64,000 nt of DNA, taken from assembly GCF_904846285.1 (NCBI RefSeq), contig NZ_CAJHAD010000002.1:1-64000 (forward strand), in the 5' to 3' direction. The translations under genes and the position numbers were made by a program. The stretch comes from Psychrobacter immobilis (lineage in GTDB: Bacteria; Pseudomonadota; Gammaproteobacteria; Pseudomonadales; Moraxellaceae). Positions 35,279 through 44,275 of this stretch are shown one piece after another. Below the pieces are notes generated by a model. The model had not been told where the DNA came from. It saw nothing but the letters and a program-made list of their open reading frames with translations, and searched no databases. Within the stretch, counting starts at the first letter, position 1, and every line of letters begins with the position of its first letter.

Positions 35279-35311
35279 GAAAAAGCCCATTATTAAATAA
35301 TGGGCTTTTTC
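35279..35311. terminator. Bidirectional terminator between codA-like gene and metQ
   Basis: A perfect 16-bp inverted repeat (35279-35294 with 35296-35311) has A and T runs at its ends. It lies between convergent genes. Confidence 0.9.
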
Positions 35312-35369
35312 TATTTAATTTTTAAGATACTTTATTGGCATAAACTATCTTAAATCATGAGGCAAGCAA

Positions 35370-36353
35370 TTACTGAGCAGCAGCTTCTGTAACAGGAGCA
35401 GTAGCTGTTGTAGAAGCAGTCGCAGGGGCAGCAGCGGTATCATTACCCCAGATTTTTGGGTATTTGTAACCTGGGAAGCTATCATGCGCATACTTTTTAA
35501 AGGCTTCTGAGTTATAAGCGTTGGTCACGTCTTTTACCCATTTCTTGTCTTTATCAGCAGTTTTGATCGCTGACCAGTTGACATAAGCAAAGCTTGGCTC
35601 TTGGAATAGCGCTTCAGTCAGCTTGATACCGGCATCAGTTGCATAGTTACCATTGATGATAGCAAAGTCAACTTCATCACGCGCACGTGGTAGCTGGGCA
35701 GCTTCTAGCTCAACGATTTTGATGTCGTATTTGCTGTTATCGGCGATATCGGTTTTTGAGGCGGTCAATGGGTCGATATTGTCTTTTAACGTAATCCAAC
35801 CTAGCTCATTCATCATCACTAACGCACGCGCAAAGTTACTTGGGTCATTAGGCGCAGAAACGCTCATGCCTTTGTAGACCTCATCGATTTTAGTCTTTTT
35901 GCCTGAATAGATGCCAAGTGGGGCTGTTGGTACTTGGAAGGCTTCAACCAAATCAAGGTTATTTTCTTTTTTGAAGGTATCAAGATAAGGCTTATGCTGG
36001 AAGATGTTGATGTCTAAATCACCATCAGCCAAGGCGATGTTTGGACGTACATAATCGGTAAATGTGACGAGCTCAACTTCATAACCTTGTGCTTCTAACG
36101 AGCCTTTTACTTGGTTACGTACCATATCGGCAAAGTCACCTTCGGTGGTGCCGATGACAATTTTGCTATGCTCAGGGTCGATATCGCTGGTCGCGGCTGT
36201 TTCTGTGGTCGTTGTTTCCGTTGCGCCTTCAGTGACTGGCTCTTTGTTGGCTTCTGGCGCTGATGAGTTGTTGCAACCGACCAATACAAGACCTGATACG
36301 CCAACCGCAGCAAATGCTGTGGCTACTTGACGGCTGATATCTGTTAATTTCAT
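35370..36353 (-). CDS. metQ: Methionine-binding lipoprotein MetQ
   Basis: A 327-residue lipoprotein. The signal ends in a lipobox LVGC at about residue 27, followed by a Thr/Glu/Ala-rich linker to residue 60. The binding domain starts with IVIGTTEGDFADM and includes VTFTDYVRPNIALADGDLDIN, HKPYLDTF, SAPNDPSNFARAL and FAIINGNYA, all MetQ/NlpA hallmarks. It captures D- or L-methionine in the periplasm for MetNI. The Ala/Thr-rich C-terminal tail (about 20 residues) is unusual. AAGGA lies 7 bases before the ATG. It is last in metN-metI-metQ, after a 266-base gap. Confidence 0.95.
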   Translation of the reverse strand: MKLTDISRQVATAFAAVGVSGLVLVGCNNSSAPEANKEPVTEGATETTTTETAATSDIDPEHSKIVIGTTEGDFADMVRNQVKGSLEAQGYEVELVTFTDYVRPNIALADGDLDINIFQHKPYLDTFKKENNLDLVEAFQVPTAPLGIYSGKKTKIDEVYKGMSVSAPNDPSNFARALVMMNELGWITLKDNIDPLTASKTDIADNSKYDIKIVELEAAQLPRARDEVDFAIINGNYATDAGIKLTEALFQEPSFAYVNWSAIKTADKDKKWVKDVTNAYNSEAFKKYAHDSFPGYKYPKIWGNDTAAAPATASTTATAPVTEAAAQ

Positions 36354-36414
36354 GAAACTTCCTTAATAAGGGATGGGAATAGTGGATTGAGTATCAACAT
36401 TTAAAACCCGCATT

Positions 36415-36445
36415 AAAAAAGCAACATTATGAATAGTAATGCTGC
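36415..36445 (-). terminator. Intrinsic terminator between metI and metQ
   Basis: On the minus strand GCAGCATTA pairs with TAATGTTGC (one G.U) around a 7-base loop and is followed by six T. It sits about 62 bases before the metQ ATG, so it could attenuate metQ. Confidence 0.65.
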
Positions 36446-36476
36446 TAAGTTAACGGTTGTTAAGATAATATCAAAA

Positions 36477-36548
36477 TTAAAGGGAATCAGTTACAAAGTC
36501 AAGCATTTGCTTAGGATGAATCGGCATTAAAGCTTGAGCATTATTCAT
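36477..36548 (-). CDS. Candidate 23-residue leader peptide upstream of metQ
   Basis: A short ORF MNNAQALMPIHPKQML... with three Met in 23 residues ends about 30 bases before the terminator hairpin that precedes metQ. The ribosome-binding site is weak. The arrangement resembles peptide-controlled attenuation by methionine supply, which is inference. Confidence 0.3.
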   Translation of the reverse strand: MNNAQALMPIHPKQMLDFVTDSL

Positions 36549-36619
36549 ATCAAACGTTTAATATGCGTGCTTTAAGAGCCAATGACTAATACTGTTTATA
36601 GTCAATTTATAAGTGAAAT

Positions 36620-37306
36620 TTAGCGCTTATCCAAACGCATGGCTATCCAATTACCTGAGGCCTGAATCCCGATAACCATAATCGACAGCATGACGACAAT
36701 AAATACCATCACCTCAGTTTGATAGCGATAATAGCCATAACGAATCGCCAAATCACCCAGACCGCCACCACCAATCATACCAGCAGCTGCCGAAAACGAT
36801 AGTAAGCTGATACATAAAATAGTGACCGACAATACCAAGCCAGACCGCGCTTCGTTAAGCAGTACTTTGATAATGGTAAAAGGACGGGCGCCCATCGATT
36901 CAGTTGCTTCGATAATACCACGTGGCACTTCACGCAGGTTTTGTTCAACCAAGCGCGCAAAGTAAAAGGAACCCGCAATCGCCAATACCAAAGAGGCGGC
37001 AATCGGTCCAATACCGGTGCCAACGATGGCTTTGGTAAAAGGGCTCATGGCAATCATCAAAATCACAAATGGGAAGGCGCGCATAAAGTTGGTAATCGCA
37101 CCAAGCACACCGTATAGCGTCTTGTTTTGCAAAAACTGCCGATCACTAGATAAAAATAAGAAAACCCCAAACAAACCGCCGATCACGATGGCGACCGTCG
37201 TTGAGATACCAAGCATAATAAAGGTATCTACAAACGCCTGCCAAATCTCTTTGCGCAGCGCGAGCAGTTTGTCTATCGAGGCGGATAATTCAGCACCAGT
37301 TAACAT
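36620..37306 (-). CDS. metI: Methionine ABC transporter permease MetI
   Basis: A 228-residue inner-membrane protein with five hydrophobic segments. Family motifs are TNFMRAFPFVILMIA near residue 90 and EATESMGARPFTIIKVLLNEA near residue 140, the coupling helix that contacts the ATPase. FSAAAGMIGGGGLGDLAIRYGYYRY follows in two stretches. It pairs with MetN to import methionine. AGGAG lies 7 bases before the ATG, and the gene starts 17 bases after metN. Confidence 0.95.
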   Translation of the reverse strand: MLTGAELSASIDKLLALRKEIWQAFVDTFIMLGISTTVAIVIGGLFGVFLFLSSDRQFLQNKTLYGVLGAITNFMRAFPFVILMIAMSPFTKAIVGTGIGPIAASLVLAIAGSFYFARLVEQNLREVPRGIIEATESMGARPFTIIKVLLNEARSGLVLSVTILCISLLSFSAAAGMIGGGGLGDLAIRYGYYRYQTEVMVFIVVMLSIMVIGIQASGNWIAMRLDKR

Positions 37307-37323
37307 GTCTATTCTCCTACCTC

Positions 37324-38094
37324 TTAGTCTTCGTGAACCAAGCCTTTGCCAATCGTTGTGGTGGCCTGAATCAGACCGTCGCGAATATCGGCAACCTCAA
37401 GCAATTGCCCTTGATGTAACAACGCTGCGCGGTCGCATAACCTGCGAATCACGCTCATTTCATGCGTGACAATGACGATGGTGACGCCAAGCTGTTCATT
37501 AATATCGCGTAGACAAGTCAATAAGCTGCGCGTGGTCGCAGGGTCAAGCGCACTGGTCGGCTCATCCGCCAATAATACTTTTGGGCTTGGCGCAATGGCG
37601 CGCGCGATACCGACACGCTGTTTTTGTCCCCCTGATAACTGCGCGGGATAATGCCCAGCACGGTCGATCAAGTCGACGATTTCTAAGCAGTCCATCACCC
37701 GCTTATGGATATCGGCGCTCGGATAACCTGCCACCGTTAAGTTAAAGGCGACATTATCAAAGACCGTACGATTGGACATCAGATTAAATTGCTGAAAAAT
37801 CATGCCGATATTATGGCGGGCGATACGTAAATCACTAGCGGATAAGGTGGTCAAATCCGTACCATCGACGATGACTTGACCGGAATCTGGACGCTCAAGC
37901 AAATTAATCAGGCGTAAGAGGGTAGATTTACCCGCACCCGAATAGCCCATCAAGCCAAATATCTCGCCTTGCTGCACAGTTAAGGACGTCGGCTCGACAG
38001 CAGTAAACCAATGTGGCTTGCCGTCTTTATCTTTTATAGACCGGTCGCTTAGAAAACTTTTGGTCACATCGTTTAAGACAATCATGTCACTCAT
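37324..38094 (-). CDS. metN: Methionine ABC transporter ATPase MetN, short form
   Basis: A 256-residue ABC ATPase. Walker A is GYSGAGKST, the Q-loop is MIFQQFNLM, the signature is LSGGQKQRVGIARAI, and Walker B is VLLADEPTSALD. E. coli MetN has 343 residues with a C-terminal NIL domain that senses methionine; this protein ends soon after the ATPase domain and lacks it. The frame opens at a TTG (38112), but ATG at 38094 or 38085 is more likely. It heads metN-metI-metQ. A TATATT with TG-type extension (38209-38214, minus) may be the promoter. Confidence 0.92.
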   Translation of the reverse strand: MSDMIVLNDVTKSFLSDRSIKDKDGKPHWFTAVEPTSLTVQQGEIFGLMGYSGAGKSTLLRLINLLERPDSGQVIVDGTDLTTLSASDLRIARHNIGMIFQQFNLMSNRTVFDNVAFNLTVAGYPSADIHKRVMDCLEIVDLIDRAGHYPAQLSGGQKQRVGIARAIAPSPKVLLADEPTSALDPATTRSLLTCLRDINEQLGVTIVIVTHEMSVIRRLCDRAALLHQGQLLEVADIRDGLIQATTTIGKGLVHED

Positions 38095-38112
38095 GGAGGG
38101 CTCAAAATTCAA

Positions 38113-38482
38113 TAAATATTTTAATGGTTGTGAAGCGGTTGTAAGCTCTTTTGGGTGTTTGAGCGTAAATTAAAATCAACATTCAATAACCCTATAATAA
38201 GGGGCGCTAATATAGCATATTCTGCAGTGTTTTGGATATGGACATCCATGACTAAAGGATAATCTTAGCTTGCACGTTATTGAGTAACCAAGCAATCGAG
38301 ATAGGTAGAGTATAAATTTACCGTGATTTCAAACTAACTTATATGAAATAAAGAAGAGTTATGACAGATGCATGGACATTGGAATGTATTTTCGATCATC
38401 ATTGTTAGCCGTAAGTTTTTGCCACCGACCTTGTCAATACTGAGTTTTTTAAGACTAAGCGTGTTAATGATTAATTATAGTG
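38113..38482. other. Intergenic region between metN and the sensor kinase gene
   Basis: These 370 bases carry the presumed metNIQ promoter: an extended -10 TGCTATATT on the minus strand at about 38209-38217, an imperfect CCCT...AGGG palindrome near 38190-38205 and a TGGAT...ATCCA near-palindrome at 38233-38248. I see no S-box-like structure or gene. Confidence 0.45.
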
Positions 38483-40615
38483 TTAATCACGGCTGTCATG
38501 ATGATAATGAGGATCGTGCTTGACGGGTAGTACCACTAAAAATCGTGTGTGACCATTAATAGTGTCGGTGAGGATACGCCCTTGATGAGCTGTCACAATC
38601 TGGGCAACCAACGATAAGCCAAGCCCTGAGCCTTTATTCTTTTGCTGTAGACGTACGAAAGGACTAAAGACTTCCTCACGTTTGTTTTCAGGGATACCTT
38701 CGCCTTCATCAATCACTGCCATTACGGCATATTTTGGTAGTGGGCGGGTTGGTTCAGGTTTTGCTTTCTTTAGATGCTTACTAAACAAGCCTTCTTTACG
38801 TGGTGTATTTGCTGTCTCGCCATTATCTTTGGCGTTCTCTTTATTATTGCCCTTAGAGTCATCTTTCTCAACACTATTATTTTTACCGGTGTTTTCTGCG
38901 TTTTTATTAATAGCATTGTCTTCAATACTGAGAAGTGATATCTCCTGATTTTCAGGAACCGCACGCCAAATAACTTTTTTGATTTTATCGGTTAAATCGC
39001 TCGTTAAGCGTTGGTAATTAGATATTAACGATGGCTCGAAAATGGTTTCGGCTTCATCGGCGCTCTTCAAATCATTGTTTATGGCGCTGCTTATATCACT
39101 GGCTATATTACTAGGTACGTCAACAACTTCTGATGACTGTAATTTATCAGTACTTACGCTATTATCGTCATCACTATCAACATTGTCATCAATCTCAGTA
39201 TCAGCAATGATGTTTTCACCATTTTTATAAATAGCAGGGGCGGGTAATAACGCTACTTCCGTTGCCTCTACTGGCATTGGCTTAGATTTTTTGTCATTAA
39301 CGTCAATAGAATCGTCATTGGTAATAGCGTTTTCTACATTCTCAAGCTGGTTGACGTTTTGGGTTATTTCCTCATAAGAATCAAAGTCTGAGCTGTTATA
39401 ATCGACAAAACTGCTGCACAGTATGGTTTGCAGTAGGAAGTCAGGGATGTCATTGGCTTCATCCAAGGTTTGTACGCCGTAAAGTAATACGGTGACAGGC
39501 GGCTTACCATGCAGCATGGCATTGGTCAGCAGGTTGCGAATTAAATGAGTGAGCATGGATGATTGCCCATCAATGACGATGTGCTCACCAATTAAGGTCG
39601 TTTCAGAATAATGCTGCCGTTCTTGATTGACCAAATCATATAAGTCCAGTTGCTCAACTTGCTGTAGGGCGTGACCGGCGTCTAAACGGCTAACGAGCAA
39701 AATACTTTCGACCAAATCATTCAATCCAGACAAATCACGATTGATCGCTTGCGCACGCTTATCAAATTTTTCTTTGGTATCACTCGGCAATGCTCCAGCC
39801 AGCATATCCATCATCTCTATCTGCAAACGGATACGGGTGATAGGTGTGCGTAGCTCGTGCGAGGCGTGCGCCAATAGCAGATTATTAGCATTGATAAGAT
39901 GTTCGATTTTTTGTGCTGCTTGGTTAAAACCGCGGGCGAGTGATGCAATCTCATCATTACCGCGGGCATTGACGCGCACGCTAAAGTCGCCATCACCAAG
40001 TTCAGCCATCTGCTGACTCATTTGATTGATACGCCAAGTAATAGTACGCGCAATCCACCAAAGCACACCTGCCATAATAATGAGCAGCAATAAAGTACCA
40101 GTAAATAAGTTTAATGCTGCGGAAAGTACAGGTTTCTTAGGTGGTAGGCGTGATTCATATAATAGCGTATAGCCCGTACTACTATAAACTTGGGCTTGCT
40201 TGGTTGGAGAGGTTTCAGCAAATGATGGAAAAACGCGTGCTAATAGAGAGGGCGGCGCAGGCAGTTCTAACGGCAAATCGCTGTTATCACTTTGCATCAG
40301 TAAATGACCGTCGCTGTCATACAAACCCATCTTTGCTTGCAACGATTCATCAAAAATATCAAAGCTTTTTTTGACTACCGCCAACATAAAGCGTGCTTGT
40401 AGTCGGTTGTCATTACTAACGGCGATATTTAATTCGTGCAAGAAGGGGTCGATTTGACCCAATATTTGCGTGGCTAAAATTTCTGAACGAATACCAGCAT
40501 CTTTATCATGAACCAACTGGGTCAATAAAACCATCGCTACCGCAAATAAGATAAGTGCCAGCATGACACTGGCAAATAGCTTGGCAAAAACAGAACGAAA
40601 ACCCAGCTGTTGCAT
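38483..40615 (-). CDS. Sensor histidine kinase with a large insertion in the ATPase domain
   Basis: A 710-residue inner-membrane kinase. Two membrane segments (about 12-34 and 165-190) flank a periplasmic sensor. HAMP follows (about 191-240), then the H-box ASHELRTPITR with the phosphoacceptor His253, and the N-box HLIRNLLTNAMLHG at 357-370. The G1 motif VIDEGEGIP and G2 GSGLGLSLV come only at about 635 and 662. Between N-box and G1 lie about 248 low-complexity, Asn/Asp/Ser-rich residues (38735-39478). The rest is RstB/CpxA-like. Start ATG 40615 has AGAG 8 bases upstream. It pairs with the response regulator upstream. Confidence 0.9.
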   Translation of the reverse strand: MQQLGFRSVFAKLFASVMLALILFAVAMVLLTQLVHDKDAGIRSEILATQILGQIDPFLHELNIAVSNDNRLQARFMLAVVKKSFDIFDESLQAKMGLYDSDGHLLMQSDNSDLPLELPAPPSLLARVFPSFAETSPTKQAQVYSSTGYTLLYESRLPPKKPVLSAALNLFTGTLLLLIIMAGVLWWIARTITWRINQMSQQMAELGDGDFSVRVNARGNDEIASLARGFNQAAQKIEHLINANNLLLAHASHELRTPITRIRLQIEMMDMLAGALPSDTKEKFDKRAQAINRDLSGLNDLVESILLVSRLDAGHALQQVEQLDLYDLVNQERQHYSETTLIGEHIVIDGQSSMLTHLIRNLLTNAMLHGKPPVTVLLYGVQTLDEANDIPDFLLQTILCSSFVDYNSSDFDSYEEITQNVNQLENVENAITNDDSIDVNDKKSKPMPVEATEVALLPAPAIYKNGENIIADTEIDDNVDSDDDNSVSTDKLQSSEVVDVPSNIASDISSAINNDLKSADEAETIFEPSLISNYQRLTSDLTDKIKKVIWRAVPENQEISLLSIEDNAINKNAENTGKNNSVEKDDSKGNNKENAKDNGETANTPRKEGLFSKHLKKAKPEPTRPLPKYAVMAVIDEGEGIPENKREEVFSPFVRLQQKNKGSGLGLSLVAQIVTAHQGRILTDTINGHTRFLVVLPVKHDPHYHHDSRD

Positions 40616-40707
40616 CAAATCATCTCTATTATCAAACGCTCATAACCACTTTATTGGTTTTACTGCAACTATCGCTTAGCCTAATGCCGTTTGATTTTAT
40701 CTAGCAA

Positions 40708-41430
40708 TTAAACTTGATCGGTGGCAAATTGATAACCGACACCGCGTACAGTAATGATACGTTTTGGCTGACGTGGATTGTCTTCAATCAGCGCACGCAA
40801 ACGCGAAATATGCACGTCAATGGCGCGATCAATATTGTCTGAGCTGTCATCGTTTGGCATCGCTTGCCACAATTGCTCGCGGTTTAGTACTTTACCAGAA
40901 TGGGTGGCAAAATAATGCAGCAATTGAAACTGATGCGTCGTTAGACGGACTGGTTGATCATCGATAGTGACTTCGTGGCTGTCAGGAAAGACGCTTAAAC
41001 GACCAAAAGTCAGGCTGTCCGATTGACTGTCTGCTTGATTTGGCTGCTCATGACGACGAATAACGGCACGAATACGAGCCAGTAATTCACGCGGCTCAAA
41101 CGGCTTCGAGATATAATCATCGGCGCCCATCTCTAAACCGAGTACACGGTCAGTGGTATCGCCTTTTGCCGTTAGCATAATAATCGGCACTTTATTGGTC
41201 ATATTGTTCTTGTTGCCACGTATTTTTTGGCAAACTTGCATCCCATCCATATCAGGAAGCATCAAATCTAAGACAACCAAATCGATATCACGCTCTTTGG
41301 CGTCCAATAACTCAAGACCTTCTTGACCCAATCCAGCATGGTGTACATCGTAATAATTCATGGTCAGATAATCACTGATTAACTCGGCTAAATCTGGATC
41401 ATCTTCAATTAACAAAATCTGCTTACTCAT
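40708..41430 (-). CDS. OmpR/PhoB-family response regulator
   Basis: A 240-residue regulator. The receiver domain has the acidic pair (Asp10, Asp11), phospho-Asp55 in VVLDLMLPDMDG, MLTA and the Lys of YISKPFEP. The C-terminal winged helix (from about 135) contains LTTHQFQLLHYFATHSGKVL and VDVHISRLR-type DVHISRLRALIED, then TVRGVGYQF. It would be phosphorylated by the downstream kinase (92-base gap, same strand). RstA-like in layout, but its targets are unknown. It is also divergent from nothing; the adaptor gene lies upstream on the same strand. Confidence 0.93.
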   Translation of the reverse strand: MSKQILLIEDDPDLAELISDYLTMNYYDVHHAGLGQEGLELLDAKERDIDLVVLDLMLPDMDGMQVCQKIRGNKNNMTNKVPIIMLTAKGDTTDRVLGLEMGADDYISKPFEPRELLARIRAVIRRHEQPNQADSQSDSLTFGRLSVFPDSHEVTIDDQPVRLTTHQFQLLHYFATHSGKVLNREQLWQAMPNDDSSDNIDRAIDVHISRLRALIEDNPRQPKRIITVRGVGYQFATDQV

Positions 41431-41681
41431 AATTTTTCCTCTAGTTGTTGTTATAGTTTGTTTAAAATGGCTCTAAAAATACTGCTCTAAAAGTAATTCT
41501 GTATAAATTGCTTTTCTATAAATTCTGCCTTTATAAATTTGCTCTTATAAAGAAGCACGCCCTTAATTTTTAATCAATGCTGAATCACTGCTAGCATACG
41601 CTATATTGCCTAAACAGGATGTTATTAAACAAGACATGCTTTGTTAATGTTTCTACACAATGTAACTACTGGCTTTGGCAT

Positions 41682-42968
41682 TTATGACACCACCGCTTTT
41701 TTGCCTTCAGATTCAACCGGTAAATTTGCCAAACAAATCAAACTGTCATTGGTAATACCCGCGATTAAATACTGCTCGGTCAATGGGTCATATTCGATGA
41801 CTTCAACAGGTTGGTGCGTCAAACGTTGGTCTTGTTTGATAATCCAGACGTTGGCGATCAAAGGGCGCAGTGGTTTATAAGGGGGTTTGTGTAGCACGGT
41901 TAGGTCAACATCATGAAGTGCGCGCTTAGGAACAATAGTCCCGACCTCTATTTGTCCGTAGTCAACCCGTCCTGTCACCTTCATATCGGGCCGTATTTGG
42001 TGGCGGCTGACTTCATTATCAACCACATTGACATAAACCAATAGCTGCTTTGGTTGCGCAGTGGCGGTCAGCTTACTAACCTGTCCAGTAAATTCATCTA
42101 TCAAGCCTTCTGCAGTAAAGTTGACCGTTTGCCCGACAGAGATTTGCGATTCAGCCTCAATGGGCAGGGTTGCGATAAAATGCAGTTCCGTCTCATCACT
42201 GAGATTTAATAAAGGCTGGCGAGCTTCTATTTTTTGCTCATTTTTAATATAGAGCTTTTCTACACGACCCGAAAAACTTGCCCGTACCGTAATCAAGCTA
42301 TATGATTGCTCTGATTTTTTAAGCACTTGAGTATTATTTGGTTTATCATTGCTAGCTATGTGGTTAGTTTGTGGATTTGTCTTATTATTATTTGCTGCTA
42401 TTTTTACCTCAGCTTGCATATTATCCATAACGCTATCATTTGCTGACGTTTTGGCTTTATCAATGGCAGTTTGCTTAGAGTTAATATCAGCGTTGTTATT
42501 ATCTTCTATAGTAGGTTTTGGATTTGTAGAGGCTGCTTCATTAGTCGGCTGTTGAGAGGCGCTTGTTGGTGTAATAGACGTTGCTAGACGTCGAACCGTA
42601 AATAACGGCGCCCCTTTTTCTACCCATTGGTTTTTCTTTACCAATACTTGTTCGACAGTCAGGTCCTGCACAGCAAGCAAATTTACCTTTTTAATAGGTT
42701 CAATATGTCCTTCTAACCCAAGGCTTGGCTGATAACGGGTTGGTTTGACACTTAAGATATGATCCCGAGTCATCGTGATGCTATCAGCGCGTATCAAAAG
42801 TGGCGTATTAAATGCTTCGCTATTTTCGGCCGTGACCGGCTCAGAGGTAGGCGGGGAAGGCTGACAGGCGACAATGAGTAAAGCGCTTAAAAGATAGCCG
42901 CTCTTTTTTAGAGGGTTAGAAGCTAAAAATATAGCGTTTAAGCCTTTTGTACCCGCAGAACCTATCAT
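41682..42968 (-). CDS. Orphan periplasmic adaptor (HlyD/RND-MFP-like) lipoprotein
   Basis: A 428-residue lipoprotein. The lipobox is IVAC with Cys35. LEGHIEPIKKVNLLAVQDLTV and KKNQWVEKGAPLFTV form the first lipoyl half; SLITVRASFSGRVEKLYIK and EARQPLLNLSD the second, then a beta-barrel (LPIEAESQISVGQTVNF). Between the halves, where adaptors normally have an alpha hairpin for TolC docking, there are about 97 Asn/Thr/Ser-rich residues (42300-42590). No pump or TolC gene is adjacent. Start 42968 has AAAGG 8 bases upstream, better than the TTG at 42986. Confidence 0.8.
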   Translation of the reverse strand: MIGSAGTKGLNAIFLASNPLKKSGYLLSALLIVACQPSPPTSEPVTAENSEAFNTPLLIRADSITMTRDHILSVKPTRYQPSLGLEGHIEPIKKVNLLAVQDLTVEQVLVKKNQWVEKGAPLFTVRRLATSITPTSASQQPTNEAASTNPKPTIEDNNNADINSKQTAIDKAKTSANDSVMDNMQAEVKIAANNNKTNPQTNHIASNDKPNNTQVLKKSEQSYSLITVRASFSGRVEKLYIKNEQKIEARQPLLNLSDETELHFIATLPIEAESQISVGQTVNFTAEGLIDEFTGQVSKLTATAQPKQLLVYVNVVDNEVSRHQIRPDMKVTGRVDYGQIEVGTIVPKRALHDVDLTVLHKPPYKPLRPLIANVWIIKQDQRLTHQPVEVIEYDPLTEQYLIAGITNDSLICLANLPVESEGKKAVVS

Positions 42969-43785
42969 ACCAATCACCTTTATCAACGAATTTTTATTAT
43001 ATAGTGAAACTTGCTGCGGTGAAATAATTACGCTGCCTTTTGTAATTTGAATTTTCTAAGTTAAATATAGCACTGCTAGAAAACGACAAGGATATAAGAT
43101 ATAAATAAGAAGAATATCGCTAGAGTGATGAATTTACACCAATTTATTTGAACATAAATTCATTAAATGACTGGAAAAGACACTATAACTGTGCTAAAAG
43201 GAACATAACAAAATATATTGATACATTTTTATGACAAAAGAAAATTATTCGGTAAGGTACATGCTATTTCTATATAATGTTTGAGATATAGCAAAACTAA
43301 GTCCTGTAGCTATCAATCGTTTGATTAAAGCCATGCCGTATTAGATGAAGTCAGCTTCTACTTAATTATATATCAATAACAAAGATGATTTTTTAGTTCA
43401 GTAGGGTTTGAGTCAATGACTAACTAGTATCGTTACTCATTGCTGCTATCGCTATCATAACAGCCTAAAAGCACCTAAAATACTGCGCAATTCGCTAAGA
43501 TAATTTATCATAAAGTGCGTATAGTGACGGATGGTAATGCCCTAGTAAATAGGCAGATGCTGATGGTGAAAATCTAGCTATTATGATCGATCCGGATACA
43601 GAATTTGCTGTTAATCTTTAGATGAAACAAGCTGATTGATAAATTGAGATAAGCGCTTACATATTTTTATTGAAAGCCTATGTATTGAGAGCTTTTTCTC
43701 AATAGATTAGATTGATGGCTTGTGATAATTAGTTTGTAATGATAGATAGCGCCATGAATAAATAGTCGTTAATAGGATAGAGATA
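42969..43785. other. Long intergenic region upstream of pilG
   Basis: These 817 AT-rich bases have no supported gene. A stretch at 43553-43618 reads as ADADGENLAIMIDPDTEFAV and then a stop, flanked by stops, and could be a decayed gene end. An ATTGAG/CTCAAT hairpin lies at 43684-43703, about 80 bases before pilG. The promoters of pilG and the adaptor gene must be here, but no strong consensus is seen. Confidence 0.5.
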
Positions 43786-44163
43786 ATGGAAAATAATTTT
43801 GAAGGTTTAAAAGTAATGGTGATTGATGACTCAAAAACCATTCGCCGTACCGCAGAAACCTTGTTGCAAAAAGCTGGCTGTGAAGTGGTCACTGCGATTG
43901 ATGGTTTTGATGCTTTGGCTAAGATTGTCGATCATAATCCAGATATCATTTTTGTGGATATCATGATGCCACGTCTAGATGGTTATCAAACTTGTGCATT
44001 GATCAAAAACAATCCAGATTATTCTAGCAAGCCGGTAATTATGTTGTCGTCGAAAGACGGTTTGTTTGATAAAGCCCGTGGCCGTATTGTCGGTTCTGAT
44101 GAGTATTTGACCAAACCCTTTAGTAAAGATGAGCTTTTCGAGGCGATTAACCAATATCGTTAA
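43786..44163 (+). CDS. pilG: Twitching motility response regulator PilG
   Basis: A 125-residue single receiver domain. Acidic pair in VMVIDDSKTIRRTAE, phospho-Asp58 in FVDIMMPRLDGY, then MLSSKDGLFDKARG and the Lys in YLTKPFSKDEL. In Pseudomonas, PilG is phosphorylated by ChpA and promotes pilus extension. AGGA lies before the ATG. It is first in the pilGHIJK-chpABC run. Confidence 0.95.
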   Translation: MENNFEGLKVMVIDDSKTIRRTAETLLQKAGCEVVTAIDGFDALAKIVDHNPDIIFVDIMMPRLDGYQTCALIKNNPDYSSKPVIMLSSKDGLFDKARGRIVGSDEYLTKPFSKDELFEAINQYR

Positions 44164-44275
44164 GCGTAGAAATAGAAGTAAATTTGTAAAAAGATATTGT
44201 CAAAGCAACTTATTTTAATCGTTTCGTCTCAACAATATATCCTAATGGATATCATCGAAAATAAAGGAAACACCT

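Noticed and set aside
38113..38482. SAM riboswitch upstream of metN
   Set aside because: No S-box-like set of stems or conserved core could be recognised in the leader.
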